From NCBI RefSeq assembly GCF_900156745.1, contig NZ_LT707065.1:4154001-4218000 (forward strand): 64,000 nucleotides of DNA. Direction: 5' to 3'. Positions 54,948 to 62,392 of the stretch are shown piece after piece; positions within the stretch are counted from its first letter, which is position 1, and each line of letters starts with the position of its first letter. This DNA comes from Achromobacter sp. MFA1 R4 (GTDB taxonomy: Bacteria; Pseudomonadota; Gammaproteobacteria; Burkholderiales; Burkholderiaceae_B). Both the position numbers and the translations under genes were made by a program. The notes beneath the pieces were generated by a model. It worked only from the letters and a program-made list of their open reading frames with translations. It was not told where the DNA came from and did not search any database.

Positions 54948-55105
54948 GTTTTCCGGGTGCCGCCTTGGGGAATACGCGCGCTTGCTGGTCCGCCGCCATG
55001 GCGGCTACCGTACGGGATTCCGCCGCGCGATCCTTATGTGCGATCCTGATGCGCGATTCCAATCACACCGGGCGGATCATCCGAACGCTCAACGCCGCCA
55101 TTCCC

Positions 55106-55603
55106 ATGCCGCACAACCCCTTGCTCCTGAACGTGCTCACGCCCGACGCGTTTGCGCCCTATGGCTCGGTCATCACCAGCGCCGGCCGCGATGGCCGCGA
55201 GATCAATGCGGGCACGACGTTGCGCGTGGACATGCCCGAGCCCGACATCCTGCGCGAGGGCGGGCGGCCTTCGCTCAGCGTGTTCCGCGCCCTGGCCGGC
55301 GCGCTGCCTTTCGAGATGAAGATGATGGAGCGTCATCGCGTGGGCAGCCAGACCTTCGTGCCCATGATGGGCACGCCGTTCGTCGTGCTGGTGGCGTTGG
55401 GCGCGGACAGGCCGGACATGTCCACCCTCAAGGCGTTTCTGGCGGACGGCAGTTGCGGGATCACGCTGGCGCCGGATGTGTGGCACCACCCCTTGCTGGC
55501 GCTGGCGGCAGGCGACTTCGTGGTGCTGGAGCGCAAGGGGCCGCAGGTCGATTGCGAGGTCGTCGACATGCCGGCCGGTGTGTGGGTGGCGCAAGGCGTC
55601 TAG
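55106..55603 (+). CDS. Ureidoglycolate lyase (AllA family)
   Basis: A 165-residue cupin-fold enzyme expected to split ureidoglycolate into glyoxylate and urea, the end of allantoin breakdown. Family traits: LTPDAFAPYGSVI near the start, ERHRVGSQTFVPMMGTPFVVLVA with the active-site His, and GITLAPDVWHHPLLAL near the end. The ATG at 55106 starts a family-length protein. No other allantoin gene is adjacent. Its 3' end is 14 bases from the convergent selU gene. Confidence 0.88.
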   Translation: MPHNPLLLNVLTPDAFAPYGSVITSAGRDGREINAGTTLRVDMPEPDILREGGRPSLSVFRALAGALPFEMKMMERHRVGSQTFVPMMGTPFVVLVALGADRPDMSTLKAFLADGSCGITLAPDVWHHPLLALAAGDFVVLERKGPQVDCEVVDMPAGVWVAQGV

Positions 55604-55617
55604 CCGTTGCGCGGCCC

Positions 55618-56691
55618 TCATTGCCGCCGGCGTATCAGGGCAAGCGCCTGCTCTGCGATGTCTTCATCATTGGGGCGGAAGTCCACGCGCATCGCCTGCG
55701 TCAGGCCCGTGAAGTGCGAGCGCGAACTGCGCGCATAGGCGGGGTCGTAATGGCGGTCAATGAGTTCGCGCGCCAGGTCTTCGCGCCGGCCCTCATCGAC
55801 CAGCGCGATCCAGCCTTGGATGGTGTCGCGGCTGTGCAGGCCCACCATGCGCTGCAATTGCGCCTTGAGCCAGTCCGGATTGTCGAAGAGCCGCGCGTAG
55901 TCCTGCTGCAGAAAGCGCGTGCGATCGTCGCGGCTGCAACGCACGTCGATGCATTCTCCCTGGTGCATGGCCTGCAGCAATGCGGCCGGGAGTTCCAGCG
56001 CGCCGATCTTGCGGCTTTCCGCCTCCACGTACACGGGCCGGTGCGCGTCGAACTCGCGCAGCCGGGCCGCGAGCAGCGTATCGAAGCGCTTTTGCGTGGG
56101 CTGCTGCGCGTCGGGCAATGCGCCCAGCAGCGAGCCGCGGTGAGCGGCCAGTTCCTCCAGGTCCAGCGTCTGCGCGCCGGCTTGCCGCAGCGCGTGCAGC
56201 AGGCGCGTCTTGCCGCTGCCGGTGGGACCGGTCAGCACCACGTAGCGAAGGGCGCGCGGCAGGGTCTGCAGCGCGTCCAGCGTGGCGCGGCGGTATTGCT
56301 TGTAGCCGCCGTCCAGTTGCCGGGCGCGCCAGCCGATCATGTTGAACATCAGCGTCATGGAGCCGGAGCGCTTGCCGCCGCGCCAGCAGTACACCAGCGG
56401 GCGCCAGCGCTGCGGGCGGTCGGCGAAGGTGGTCTCCAGGTGGCGCGCGATGTTGCGCGCGACGAGGGCGGCGCCCGCGCGCGACGCCTCGAAGGGCGAG
56501 ACCTGCTTGTACATGGTGCCGATCAGCACGCGCTCCTCGTTGCTGAGGACGGGCGCGTTGCAGGCGCCCGGGATGTGATCGTCGGCGTATTCCATCGGCG
56601 TGCGCACGTCGATGATTTCGTCGAAATCATGCAGCTTGTCCAGCCCGGCGAGCAGGTGGTTCACGAAAATCGCCCCGGTGTATCGATGCAC
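55618..56691 (-). CDS. selU: tRNA 2-selenouridine synthase SelU (YbbB/MnmH)
   Basis: A 357-residue enzyme that replaces 2-thiouridine by 2-selenouridine via a geranylated intermediate at the tRNA wobble. N-terminal rhodanese domain (1-130) with catalytic Cys in VYCWRGGKRSGSM near 101; C-terminal P-loop VVLTGPTGSGKT near 150; YVEAESRKIG and the KRFDTLLAARL stretch. It uses selenophosphate, so a selD gene is expected elsewhere. Starts near the downstream phosphatase gene but is transcribed away from the tRNA-Ser side. Confidence 0.93.
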   Translation of the reverse strand: MHRYTGAIFVNHLLAGLDKLHDFDEIIDVRTPMEYADDHIPGACNAPVLSNEERVLIGTMYKQVSPFEASRAGAALVARNIARHLETTFADRPQRWRPLVYCWRGGKRSGSMTLMFNMIGWRARQLDGGYKQYRRATLDALQTLPRALRYVVLTGPTGSGKTRLLHALRQAGAQTLDLEELAAHRGSLLGALPDAQQPTQKRFDTLLAARLREFDAHRPVYVEAESRKIGALELPAALLQAMHQGECIDVRCSRDDRTRFLQQDYARLFDNPDWLKAQLQRMVGLHSRDTIQGWIALVDEGRREDLARELIDRHYDPAYARSSRSHFTGLTQAMRVDFRPNDEDIAEQALALIRRRQ

Positions 56692-56719
56692 GATTTTCGC
56701 ATGCCCCCGCCCGGGGCCG

Positions 56720-58456
56720 TCAGGCGCTGAAGGTCAGTGCATGGGTCAAGTCGCCCATCGGCGCCTGACCGCGCGCGGCCATGGCGTCGTCGCGTGTTTT
56801 CAGCCCTTCCAGCAGGGGCAGATCGAAGAGCCGCGTGGCAAGGCGCAGGATGGAGCCCGTGTCGTAGATGGTGTGGTCCACCGTGCCCTTCCTGGCGAAC
56901 GGCGACGCGATGATCGCCGGGACGCGCGTGCCCGGCCCCCAGCGGTCGCCCTGCGGAGGCGCGACGTGATCCCACCAGCCGCCATTCTCGTCGACGGTGA
57001 TCACCACCACCATGTTTTCCCACTGCGGGCTTTTCTTGAGGCTGTCGACGATGTGCGCGATGTGGCGGTCGCCAGAGTCCACGTCGGCGTAGCCGGCATG
57101 CATGTTCAGGTTTCCCTGCGGCTTGTAGAAGGTCAGCGGGGGCAGGACGCCGGCTTCGGCGTCGGCCAGGAATTTGTTGGTGGTGTTGAGGTCGCCCAGG
57201 CCGCCGTCGCGTATGTGGGCCGTGCGCGCGGCCGTGCCCGGCGCGGTGCTCTTGAAATAGTTGAATGGCTGGTGATGGGCCTGGAAATTGGGCGACGACG
57301 GAAAGCCAGTGCTGGCCGTGGAATCCACGGCGGCCTGCCAGCCTCCCGCGTACCAGGCCCAATCCAGCCCTTTGGCGCTCATGAGATCGCCAATGTTGGC
57401 GTGCGACTGCGGCACCATGGTCTGCGGACTGGTGGGATCGGCCAACGTCGGGTCGGTCGCGTCGCGGCTGAACGACGGCCAGTAGGGCGGGGCCATGGTA
57501 TTGACGCCGTAACCGTCGGGCGTGAGCGCGCTTGCGCCGAATTGGGGAATGCCCGCGAGCGCGCTGGCCGGCGATGCCGGCTTGGGCTCGAGGCGAGGGT
57601 CCGTGGGATCGGCGCTCTGCAGCTGTGCGATCTGGGTCTTGGCGACCGAGTCGGCCGCGTCAGGATAGAAGGGCGGGCGTGCCGCCACCAGATACTGATG
57701 GTTCAGGAAAGACCCGCCGAAGGCGCCCTGGAAGAAGTTGTCGCACAGCACGAATTCCTGAGCCAGCTTCCACAGCCGCAGGTTGTACGCGGCGTCGCTG
57801 TAATGGCCCATCACCAGCGCGCCCGAATCGGCCCAGGCGACGAACTTGTCGTTCTTGCCGCCATTGATCTGCATCTGGTTCTGGTAGAACACGTGCCAGA
57901 GATCGCGCGTGACCAGGCCCTGGGGCAGGGGTTCGCCTTGCGGTCCCAGCAGCGCGAAGGGCGCGTTGGGCAGGTTGTTCATGTAGGCCGCGGCCTGGTC
58001 GACCTGGTAGGAGATGTGATTGGCTTGCTGCGCGGTAGGCACCATGCCATTCCACACGGGCGGCAGCACGGGCAGCGGCGTGCCGTCGCGGTCGAGCTGC
58101 GTGTAATCGGCCGGCGTCAGCGCAGACAGGGGTTTTTCCACGCCGGGGAAATTGGCGAACAGGTTATTGAAGCTGCGGTTCTCGGCAAAGATCACGACCA
58201 GCGTTTTCACGTTCTCGCGCAGTTGCGCGGTCAGGTCCGGCGCGGGGGCGGGTTCTGGCGCGGGAGCGGGCGTGGCGGAACTGTCGTCGTCATCGTCATT
58301 GTCGTTGGAGCAGCCAGGAAGCGCGCCCATGGCGGCCGCGCTGGCGCCCAGCGCGGCAATGCCGGTCAGAAACCCGCGGCGGGTGGCGCGCACGGACGGC
58401 GTTGCGCCCGTGGCTTCCTGGGAAGGTTCTCCAGGGCGTTTGTCTTTGTCGGACAT
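56720..58456 (-). CDS. Tat-exported acid phosphatase/phospholipase C-like phosphoesterase
   Basis: A 578-residue secreted phosphoesterase (AcpA/phosphoesterase family). Tat signal RATRRGFLTGIAALGASAAAMGALPGC, with a lipobox-like LPGC, so it may be lipidated. A Pro/Ala/Glu/Asp-rich linker follows. The catalytic core has FAENRSFNNLFANFPG (with metal ligands), FAWADSGALVMGHYSD, FQGAFGGSFLNHQY and the C-terminal VVITVDENGGWWDHVAPPQGDRWGPGTRVP. AcpA-like enzymes hydrolyse phosphate monoesters; the phospholipase C branch acts on phosphatidylcholine. Substrate cannot be chosen by eye. Confidence 0.9.
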   Translation of the reverse strand: MSDKDKRPGEPSQEATGATPSVRATRRGFLTGIAALGASAAAMGALPGCSNDNDDDDDSSATPAPAPEPAPAPDLTAQLRENVKTLVVIFAENRSFNNLFANFPGVEKPLSALTPADYTQLDRDGTPLPVLPPVWNGMVPTAQQANHISYQVDQAAAYMNNLPNAPFALLGPQGEPLPQGLVTRDLWHVFYQNQMQINGGKNDKFVAWADSGALVMGHYSDAAYNLRLWKLAQEFVLCDNFFQGAFGGSFLNHQYLVAARPPFYPDAADSVAKTQIAQLQSADPTDPRLEPKPASPASALAGIPQFGASALTPDGYGVNTMAPPYWPSFSRDATDPTLADPTSPQTMVPQSHANIGDLMSAKGLDWAWYAGGWQAAVDSTASTGFPSSPNFQAHHQPFNYFKSTAPGTAARTAHIRDGGLGDLNTTNKFLADAEAGVLPPLTFYKPQGNLNMHAGYADVDSGDRHIAHIVDSLKKSPQWENMVVVITVDENGGWWDHVAPPQGDRWGPGTRVPAIIASPFARKGTVDHTIYDTGSILRLATRLFDLPLLEGLKTRDDAMAARGQAPMGDLTHALTFSA

Positions 58457-58627
58457 GTGGAAGTCTCTTTGGCTAGCGGATGACGTGGCGCACTGTCATT
58501 GCGTCACAGAAACGCCGGATGACAGCCGGCATCGGTAACGGCCGCTAGGCTAAAGAGGGAAGGTGCTATCGGTGTGACGATCCGCTGTCGGCAAGCTGTA
58601 CGCCACGATGGGGCAAGCCTTCCTGAC

Positions 58628-58656
58628 TTGCGCATCTTTTGAAACAACGCTATTAT
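58628..58656 (+). promoter_or_regulatory. Promoter of the first tRNA-Arg gene
   Basis: TTGCGC (58628-58633), 17-base spacer, TATTAT (58651-58656), 20 bases before the tRNA. A good sigma-70 layout. Confidence 0.6.
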
Positions 58657-58675
58657 TCAAGGCTTGCTTTTTCAA

Positions 58676-58752
58676 GCGCCCGTAGCTCAGCTGGATAGAG
58701 TACCTGGCTACGAACCAGGGGGTCGTAGGTTCGAATCCTGCCGGGCGCGCCA
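58676..58752 (+). tRNA. tRNA-Arg (ACG), copy 1
   Basis: 77 bases, with CCA encoded. Acceptor stem GCGCCCG/CGGGCGC, anticodon ACG in CTACGAA (A34 is normally converted to inosine by TadA, so it reads CGU/CGC/CGA), T arm GTAGGTTCGAATCCTGC. Identical to the two copies at 58878 and 59456. Confidence 0.97.
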
Positions 58753-58763
58753 AAGATTGCAAA

Positions 58764-58817
58764 TGCATTGAAAGATGCAGATCGATTGAAAAACGCAAGT
58801 GCATTGAAAGATGCGAA
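58764..58817. repeat. 18-bp tandem repeat, three units, between tRNA-Arg copies 1 and 2
   Basis: Units TGCATTGAAAGATGCAGA, TCGATTGAAAAACGCAAG and TGCATTGAAAGATGCGAA follow directly. Units 1 and 3 share 16 of 18 bases, and the unit contains GCAT/ATGC ends that could fold into small hairpins. Confidence 0.75.
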
Positions 58818-58854
58818 TGCAGTCGTAGTAAAAGCAACGGCACGATTATTCTGA

Positions 58855-58860
58855 TATAAT
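58855..58860 (+). promoter_or_regulatory. Extended -10 of the second tRNA-Arg gene
   Basis: TGATATAAT (TGn plus consensus TATAAT) lies 18 bases before the tRNA start; no clear -35, as usual for extended -10 promoters. It shows the second copy can be transcribed independently. Confidence 0.65.
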
Positions 58861-58877
58861 TTTGCCTCTTTGCCGGA

Positions 58878-58954
58878 GCGCCCGTAGCTCAGCTGGATAG
58901 AGTACCTGGCTACGAACCAGGGGGTCGTAGGTTCGAATCCTGCCGGGCGCGCCA
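58878..58954 (+). tRNA. tRNA-Arg (ACG), copy 2
   Basis: Base-for-base the same as the copy at 58676 over all 77 bases, including CCA. Its own extended -10 and downstream terminator indicate separate transcription. Confidence 0.97.
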
Positions 58955-58972
58955 CTAACCGCAAAGAAAATG

Positions 58973-59010
58973 AAAAGGCCTTTGATCTTGCATCGAAGGC
59001 CTTTTTGTTT
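58973..59010 (+). terminator. Terminator after the second tRNA-Arg gene
   Basis: AAAAGGCCTT (58973-58982) pairs with AAGGCCTTTT (58996-59005) and is followed by further Ts. Its stem is just 19 bases past the CCA end. Confidence 0.8.
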
Positions 59011-59016
59011 TGCCGC

Positions 59017-59058
59017 GCAGATTCACCCGGGCAGATTCACCCGCGCAGATTCACTTAT
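59017..59058. repeat. 14-bp tandem repeat, three units, after the second tRNA-Arg
   Basis: GCAGATTCACCCGG, GCAGATTCACCCGC, GCAGATTCACTTAT. They lie between the terminator and the DUF3079 gene end (59072). Confidence 0.75.
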
Positions 59059-59071
59059 GCGCGATTCGGTG

Positions 59072-59290
59072 TCAGTGGCCTGCCTCTTCCTTTGTCGATT
59101 GCGGCTTTTCGTCGGCGTCGTCGAATCCCCAGTCCCCAAACAAATACCAATCTTCCCCCAGCGACTCCGCCGGATGCATCGTGCGCCCGGAGCCGTTGCC
59201 GCAGGCCATGGAATCGGTTGAGCAGTATCGGTCGCAGCCCCAGCAGATGCGTTCGGGGTGCTTGGGGTGCAGGGGAAACTTCTTGGCCAT
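59072..59290 (-). CDS. DUF3079 small Cys-rich protein
   Basis: A 72-residue protein that begins MAKKFPLHPKHPERICWGCDRYC and matches DUF3079, a short betaproteobacterial family. The cysteine pattern CWGCDRYC plus a later Cys (SMACGNGS) suggests a metal site. The acidic C-terminus (EDWYLFGDWGFDDADE) is typical. No partner is known to me. It is on the strand opposite to the tRNA genes that flank it. Confidence 0.8.
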   Translation of the reverse strand: MAKKFPLHPKHPERICWGCDRYCSTDSMACGNGSGRTMHPAESLGEDWYLFGDWGFDDADEKPQSTKEEAGH

Positions 59291-59434
59291 GCTGTCTGCC
59301 TGACGTGTTCTTCTTGCGTTCAGGGTACTGCGCGGCGCCCATGCGTTTCATTGACCTGGCGCAAGCGCCGGTTCGTGGTGCGCCGCAAGGGCCGATTCAG
59401 GCGGGGCGATTTGCAAGGCTTGGTTTTTTCGTGT

Positions 59435-59440
59435 TATAAA
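59435..59440 (+). promoter_or_regulatory. Extended -10 of the third tRNA-Arg gene
   Basis: TGTTATAAA (extended -10) 16 bases upstream of the tRNA, with TTGCAA (59411-59416) 18 bases before it as a possible -35. Confidence 0.55.
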
Positions 59441-59455
59441 CACGCCTCTTTCGGG

Positions 59456-59532
59456 GCGCCCGTAGCTCAGCTGGATAGAGTACCTGGCTACGAACCAGGG
59501 GGTCGTAGGTTCGAATCCTGCCGGGCGCGCCA
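59456..59532 (+). tRNA. tRNA-Arg (ACG), copy 3
   Basis: A third copy identical to the genes at 58676 and 58878. It is followed by a strong terminator at 59596 and then by the accessory-looking genes at 59644-60590, so its 3' end is a possible integration site, although I see no attachment-site duplication. Confidence 0.97.
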
Positions 59533-59595
59533 ACTTATTCGAGATCACGCCAATACCGCGTGGTCTAAAAAAATCGCAGTCATGCGTACATGAAT

Positions 59596-59632
59596 AGCGG
59601 CTTGATGAATTTCATCAAGCCGCTTTTCTTTT
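59596..59632 (+). terminator. Terminator after the third tRNA-Arg gene
   Basis: AGCGGCTTGATGAA (59596-59609) and TTCATCAAGCCGCT (59611-59624) are perfect 14-base arms around one base, so the real stem is about 12 bp; a TTTTCTTTT tract follows. Confidence 0.85.
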
Positions 59633-59643
59633 GTCCGGAGCCA

Positions 59644-59892
59644 TCAAATGCGTCGTCGGTCCACCGCCGTCAGGGAAGTGCCGGATTTGAGGAGCTGGTA
59701 GGTCTGTCCGCCCAGCCACGTGACTTTTTCGCCGGAACTGGTGCGGCAGATGCAATGCGTCTTTGGGTCGAAGCGTGGCGTTCCCAGGGCGGAATACGCG
59801 CATGGGTCGGAAACGAAGCGTTCAATGCGATACAACGTGCCATCCGGCGATGTGGCGAGCACGTCGGTCAATCGTCTTGCGGTGCCGAGCAT
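59644..59892 (-). CDS. Unrecognised small protein, paralogue of the next gene's N-terminal domain
   Basis: An 82-residue protein of a family I cannot name. Visible features: SPDGTLYRIERF, a Cys pair (THCICRTSSGEK) followed by VTWLGGQTYQLLKSGTSLTAV. These align with the N-terminal domain of the gene at 59988 (SPDGVLHRVVRH, LDCECKLDNGET, LCWIGNDRYRQLNGGAIFIAV). The start at 59892 is chosen because GGAGG lies 8 bases upstream. Two adjacent paralogues suggest a recent duplication. No hydrophobic segments. Possibly an accessory gene. Confidence 0.65.
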   Translation of the reverse strand: MLGTARRLTDVLATSPDGTLYRIERFVSDPCAYSALGTPRFDPKTHCICRTSSGEKVTWLGGQTYQLLKSGTSLTAVDRRRI

Positions 59893-59987
59893 ATTCAATA
59901 CCTCCATGCGCGGGCCGTCAGGTGTCGGCGCCAAAGTCGTTTGAACAATTCATGGCACAGGCGCGATGGCATGCGCTGCGCGCTGCG

Positions 59988-60590
59988 CTAATGAAAGTGT
60001 CCTCCAAACAATGAATCATCGAGCTGGTCCGGCGATACGCCCAGGGCCTCCGACACGCGGTCAAGGATGACCTGCCGGGGCCGCGGGCGCGGCCGTTCCA
60101 ATTCGATATAGATGGAGTGATCCACGCCCAGCCGCGCCGCCATGTCCGCGGTGCTGATGTTCAGATGCTCACGCCAGGCTCGTATCAGGCTCCAATCGTT
60201 GCCGGTTTTCAGATTGACTACAGCAGGCGGCAGATGCGCTTGCGCCCCGGCAAGCTGCTTGCGCAAGGGGGGCGGTGCGCTCGCCGGCTTTTCTTGGCCC
60301 AAGGCATCGCCACGCTTGCGCGCGTCGCCCCGGGGTGTCGTGTTTGCCGAAACGGCAATGAAAATCGCGCCGCCGTTCAATTGGCGGTATCTGTCATTGC
60401 CTATCCAGCAAAGGGTTTCGCCGTTGTCGAGCTTGCATTCGCAATCCAGGTGAGTATTGCTGGGCATGCCTTCAAGCTGGGCGATGGTTTCCGTCGTCGT
60501 GGCATGGCGCACAACACGGTGCAGCACCCCGTCCGGCGAACGTACGAAGACGTCAGGAAGTCTCCAGGAAAACGGAATGATCATCTCCAC
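59988..60590 (-). CDS. Two-domain protein: unrecognised N-terminal domain plus XRE helix-turn-helix
   Basis: A 200-residue protein. Residues about 10-80 are paralogous to the neighbouring small protein (SPDGxLxRxxR, CxC, GExxxWxGxxxYxxL). Residues about 130-190 are an XRE-type helix-turn-helix (SLIRAWREHLNISTADMAARLGVDHSIYIELE). The linker is Pro/Ala/Gly-rich. Start is GTG at 60590 or ATG at 60584 (a GGAG abuts the latter, so it is not clearly better). The N-terminal domain could sense a signal and the C-terminal one bind DNA. This combination is unfamiliar to me. Confidence 0.65.
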   Translation of the reverse strand: MEMIIPFSWRLPDVFVRSPDGVLHRVVRHATTTETIAQLEGMPSNTHLDCECKLDNGETLCWIGNDRYRQLNGGAIFIAVSANTTPRGDARKRGDALGQEKPASAPPPLRKQLAGAQAHLPPAVVNLKTGNDWSLIRAWREHLNISTADMAARLGVDHSIYIELERPRPRPRQVILDRVSEALGVSPDQLDDSLFGGHFH

Positions 60591-60700
60591 ATTCGAAACC
60601 CATTACACCACTGTATCGCCCTGGTGCGATGGTGAGATTTGGGGTTTCCCCTCGACTGTCGCGCCGTGTCATCAGACGGTGCCAGCGCCTGGCCGGATCC

Positions 60701-61516
60701 TCACGAATCCTCGCCTTGGCCGGACGCCGGCGGCGCCATCCCCGCGGAAAACGCGGCCGCGAGCACCCGGGGCATCACGTCGGCGGCGGCGCCGCGCAGG
60801 TTGTGATGCGCCAGCGCGTCCAGCGGCGTGGCGGCGGGGTTGACCTGCACGATCTTGGCGCCGCCGGCCAGCGCAAGGCGGGGCAGTTCGGCGGCGGGGT
60901 ACACCAGGGACGAGGTGCCTATGCTGAACAGCAGGTCGCACTGCTGCGCGGCAAGCGTGGCGTCGCGCCATGCCTGGGCGGGCAGGCTTTCTCCGAACCA
61001 CACGACGCCCGGCCGCACGGGCGCGCCGCATGCGGCGCACAGGGGCGGGGCGATGCGCCGGCCGGCGTCGGGCTCGTCGGGCGTGGGCGAGGCGAAGGCC
61101 TGGGGCGCGGCGCAGCGCGAACAGCGGGGCGCATGCAGGCTGCCATGCAGATGCGTGACGTCCTGGCTGCCGGCGCGTTCGTGCAGGTCGTCCACGTTCT
61201 GGGTGATGACGGCCAGTTCCGGCACGTGGTGCGCGAGGGCCGCGATGGCATGGTGGGCGGCGTTGGGCGCGGCGCGCAGGACCTGCGCGCGGCGCCATTC
61301 GTACCAGCCCCACACGATGTCGGGATGCTCGCGGAAGGCCTCGGGCGTGGCCAGCGCCTGGGCGTCGAAGCGCGACCACAGGCCCGTCAGGGCGTCGCGG
61401 AAGGTGGCGATGCCGCTTTCCGCGGACACCCCCGCGCCCGTGAAGACGACGACGCGCCGCGCCGCGCGCAGCGCCCGCGCCAATGCGGGAGCAATATCGT
61501 GATGCGTGTTTTTCAT
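60701..61516 (-). CDS. Sirtuin NAD-dependent protein deacylase
   Basis: A 271-residue class III deacylase. Motifs: GAGVSAESGIATFRD, ITQNVDDLHERAGS, catalytic His in HLHGSLH, Zn cysteines CSRC and CAAC, and IGTSSLVYPAAEL. The GWYEWRR segment gives the Tyr-x-x-Arg pair that in CobB and SIRT5 favours succinyl/malonyl/glutaryl lysine. It is divergent from the cupin dioxygenase gene, 180 bases between starts. Likely cobB-like, but I do not assign that symbol. Confidence 0.9.
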   Translation of the reverse strand: MKNTHHDIAPALARALRAARRVVVFTGAGVSAESGIATFRDALTGLWSRFDAQALATPEAFREHPDIVWGWYEWRRAQVLRAAPNAAHHAIAALAHHVPELAVITQNVDDLHERAGSQDVTHLHGSLHAPRCSRCAAPQAFASPTPDEPDAGRRIAPPLCAACGAPVRPGVVWFGESLPAQAWRDATLAAQQCDLLFSIGTSSLVYPAAELPRLALAGGAKIVQVNPAATPLDALAHHNLRGAAADVMPRVLAAAFSAGMAPPASGQGEDS

Positions 61517-61646
61517 TTCCAACCTTGCAGACAGTCCACTACGCTGCCCCTCCCGCCAAGGACCTGTCAAGGGCGGCGTGTGGCCATTTCCCGGGTCATG
61601 AGTGGGGAGGGCGTGCGCCTGCGTCCTGAATGGTGGATACTGCTTT

Positions 61647-61680
61647 TTCAATCTGGGATTTCAATCTGGGATTTCAATTC
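61647..61680. repeat. 13-bp tandem duplication upstream of the cupin gene
   Basis: TTCAATCTGGGAT occurs twice in succession (61647-61659, 61660-61672) and then begins again as TTCAATTC. AT-richer than its surroundings, directly in front of the ATG at 61697. Confidence 0.6.
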
Positions 61681-61696
61681 GCCTTGGAGATGTGCA

Positions 61697-62311
61697 ATGC
61701 CCGAATCGATCACCGGCCTGGAACGGCTGCGCAGCTTTATCGCCATCGCGACGCGGCTGGCCTCGCCGCAGGCGCTGGCGCAGACTCCTGAGCTTGCCAC
61801 CGCCTTTGCCGACCTGGTGGGCCACGATGACTGGCTGCCCGAGGCCTGTACCGTGCCGCACCCGCAGTACTACCGGCAATATCTGCTGCATTGCGATCCG
61901 CTGGAGCGTTTTTCGCTGGTGAGCTTTGTCTGGGGGCCGGGCCAGTTCACGCCGGTGCACGATCACGAGGTCTGGGGCTACGTGGGCATGCTGCGCGGGG
62001 CCGAGATCAATCAGCGTTACGTGCGTGCCGCCGACGGCCGGCTGGCCCCCGCAGGAGAGCCCACGACCTTGCGGCCCGGCGACGTCGAGCGTCTGTCTCC
62101 GGCCGAGGGCGACATCCATCGCGTTTCCAATGCCTATCCGGACCAGGTCTCCATCAGCGTGCATCTGTATGGCGGCAATATCGGGGCCGTGTCGCGCCAC
62201 GTCTTCGATGTGGAAACCGGACAGGCCAAGCCTTTTGTCTCCGGCTACTCGTCGGCCACGCTGCCCAATTTGTGGGACAGGTCCGCCGCGGTCCGCGCCG
62301 CGCTGGGGTAG
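61697..62311 (+). CDS. Cysteine dioxygenase/3-mercaptopropionate dioxygenase family cupin
   Basis: A 204-residue iron-dependent thiol dioxygenase. Metal His residues are in PVHDHEVWGYVGML (HxH) and GDIHRVSN. The position usually held by the Tyr/Cys cross-link partner or by the Arg that distinguishes cysteine from 3-mercaptopropionate oxidation cannot be settled by eye. It oxidises a thiol to the sulfinate. Upstream are two 13-bp tandem repeats; downstream is an IclR gene on the same strand, 82 bases away. Confidence 0.85.
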   Translation: MPESITGLERLRSFIAIATRLASPQALAQTPELATAFADLVGHDDWLPEACTVPHPQYYRQYLLHCDPLERFSLVSFVWGPGQFTPVHDHEVWGYVGMLRGAEINQRYVRAADGRLAPAGEPTTLRPGDVERLSPAEGDIHRVSNAYPDQVSISVHLYGGNIGAVSRHVFDVETGQAKPFVSGYSSATLPNLWDRSAAVRAALG

Positions 62312-62392
62312 CGTCGCCGACGCCATGAAAGCGCTGTTCGCGCGCCGCGTCTCATGCTATGTTCGCGTCCTAAATATTAGGAAAAATCACGA

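Noticed and set aside
59644..60590. Type II toxin-antitoxin pair
   Set aside because: The HTH and small protein sit in tandem, but the small one shares its domain with the HTH protein and resembles no toxin family. Kept as an unfamiliar regulator pair.
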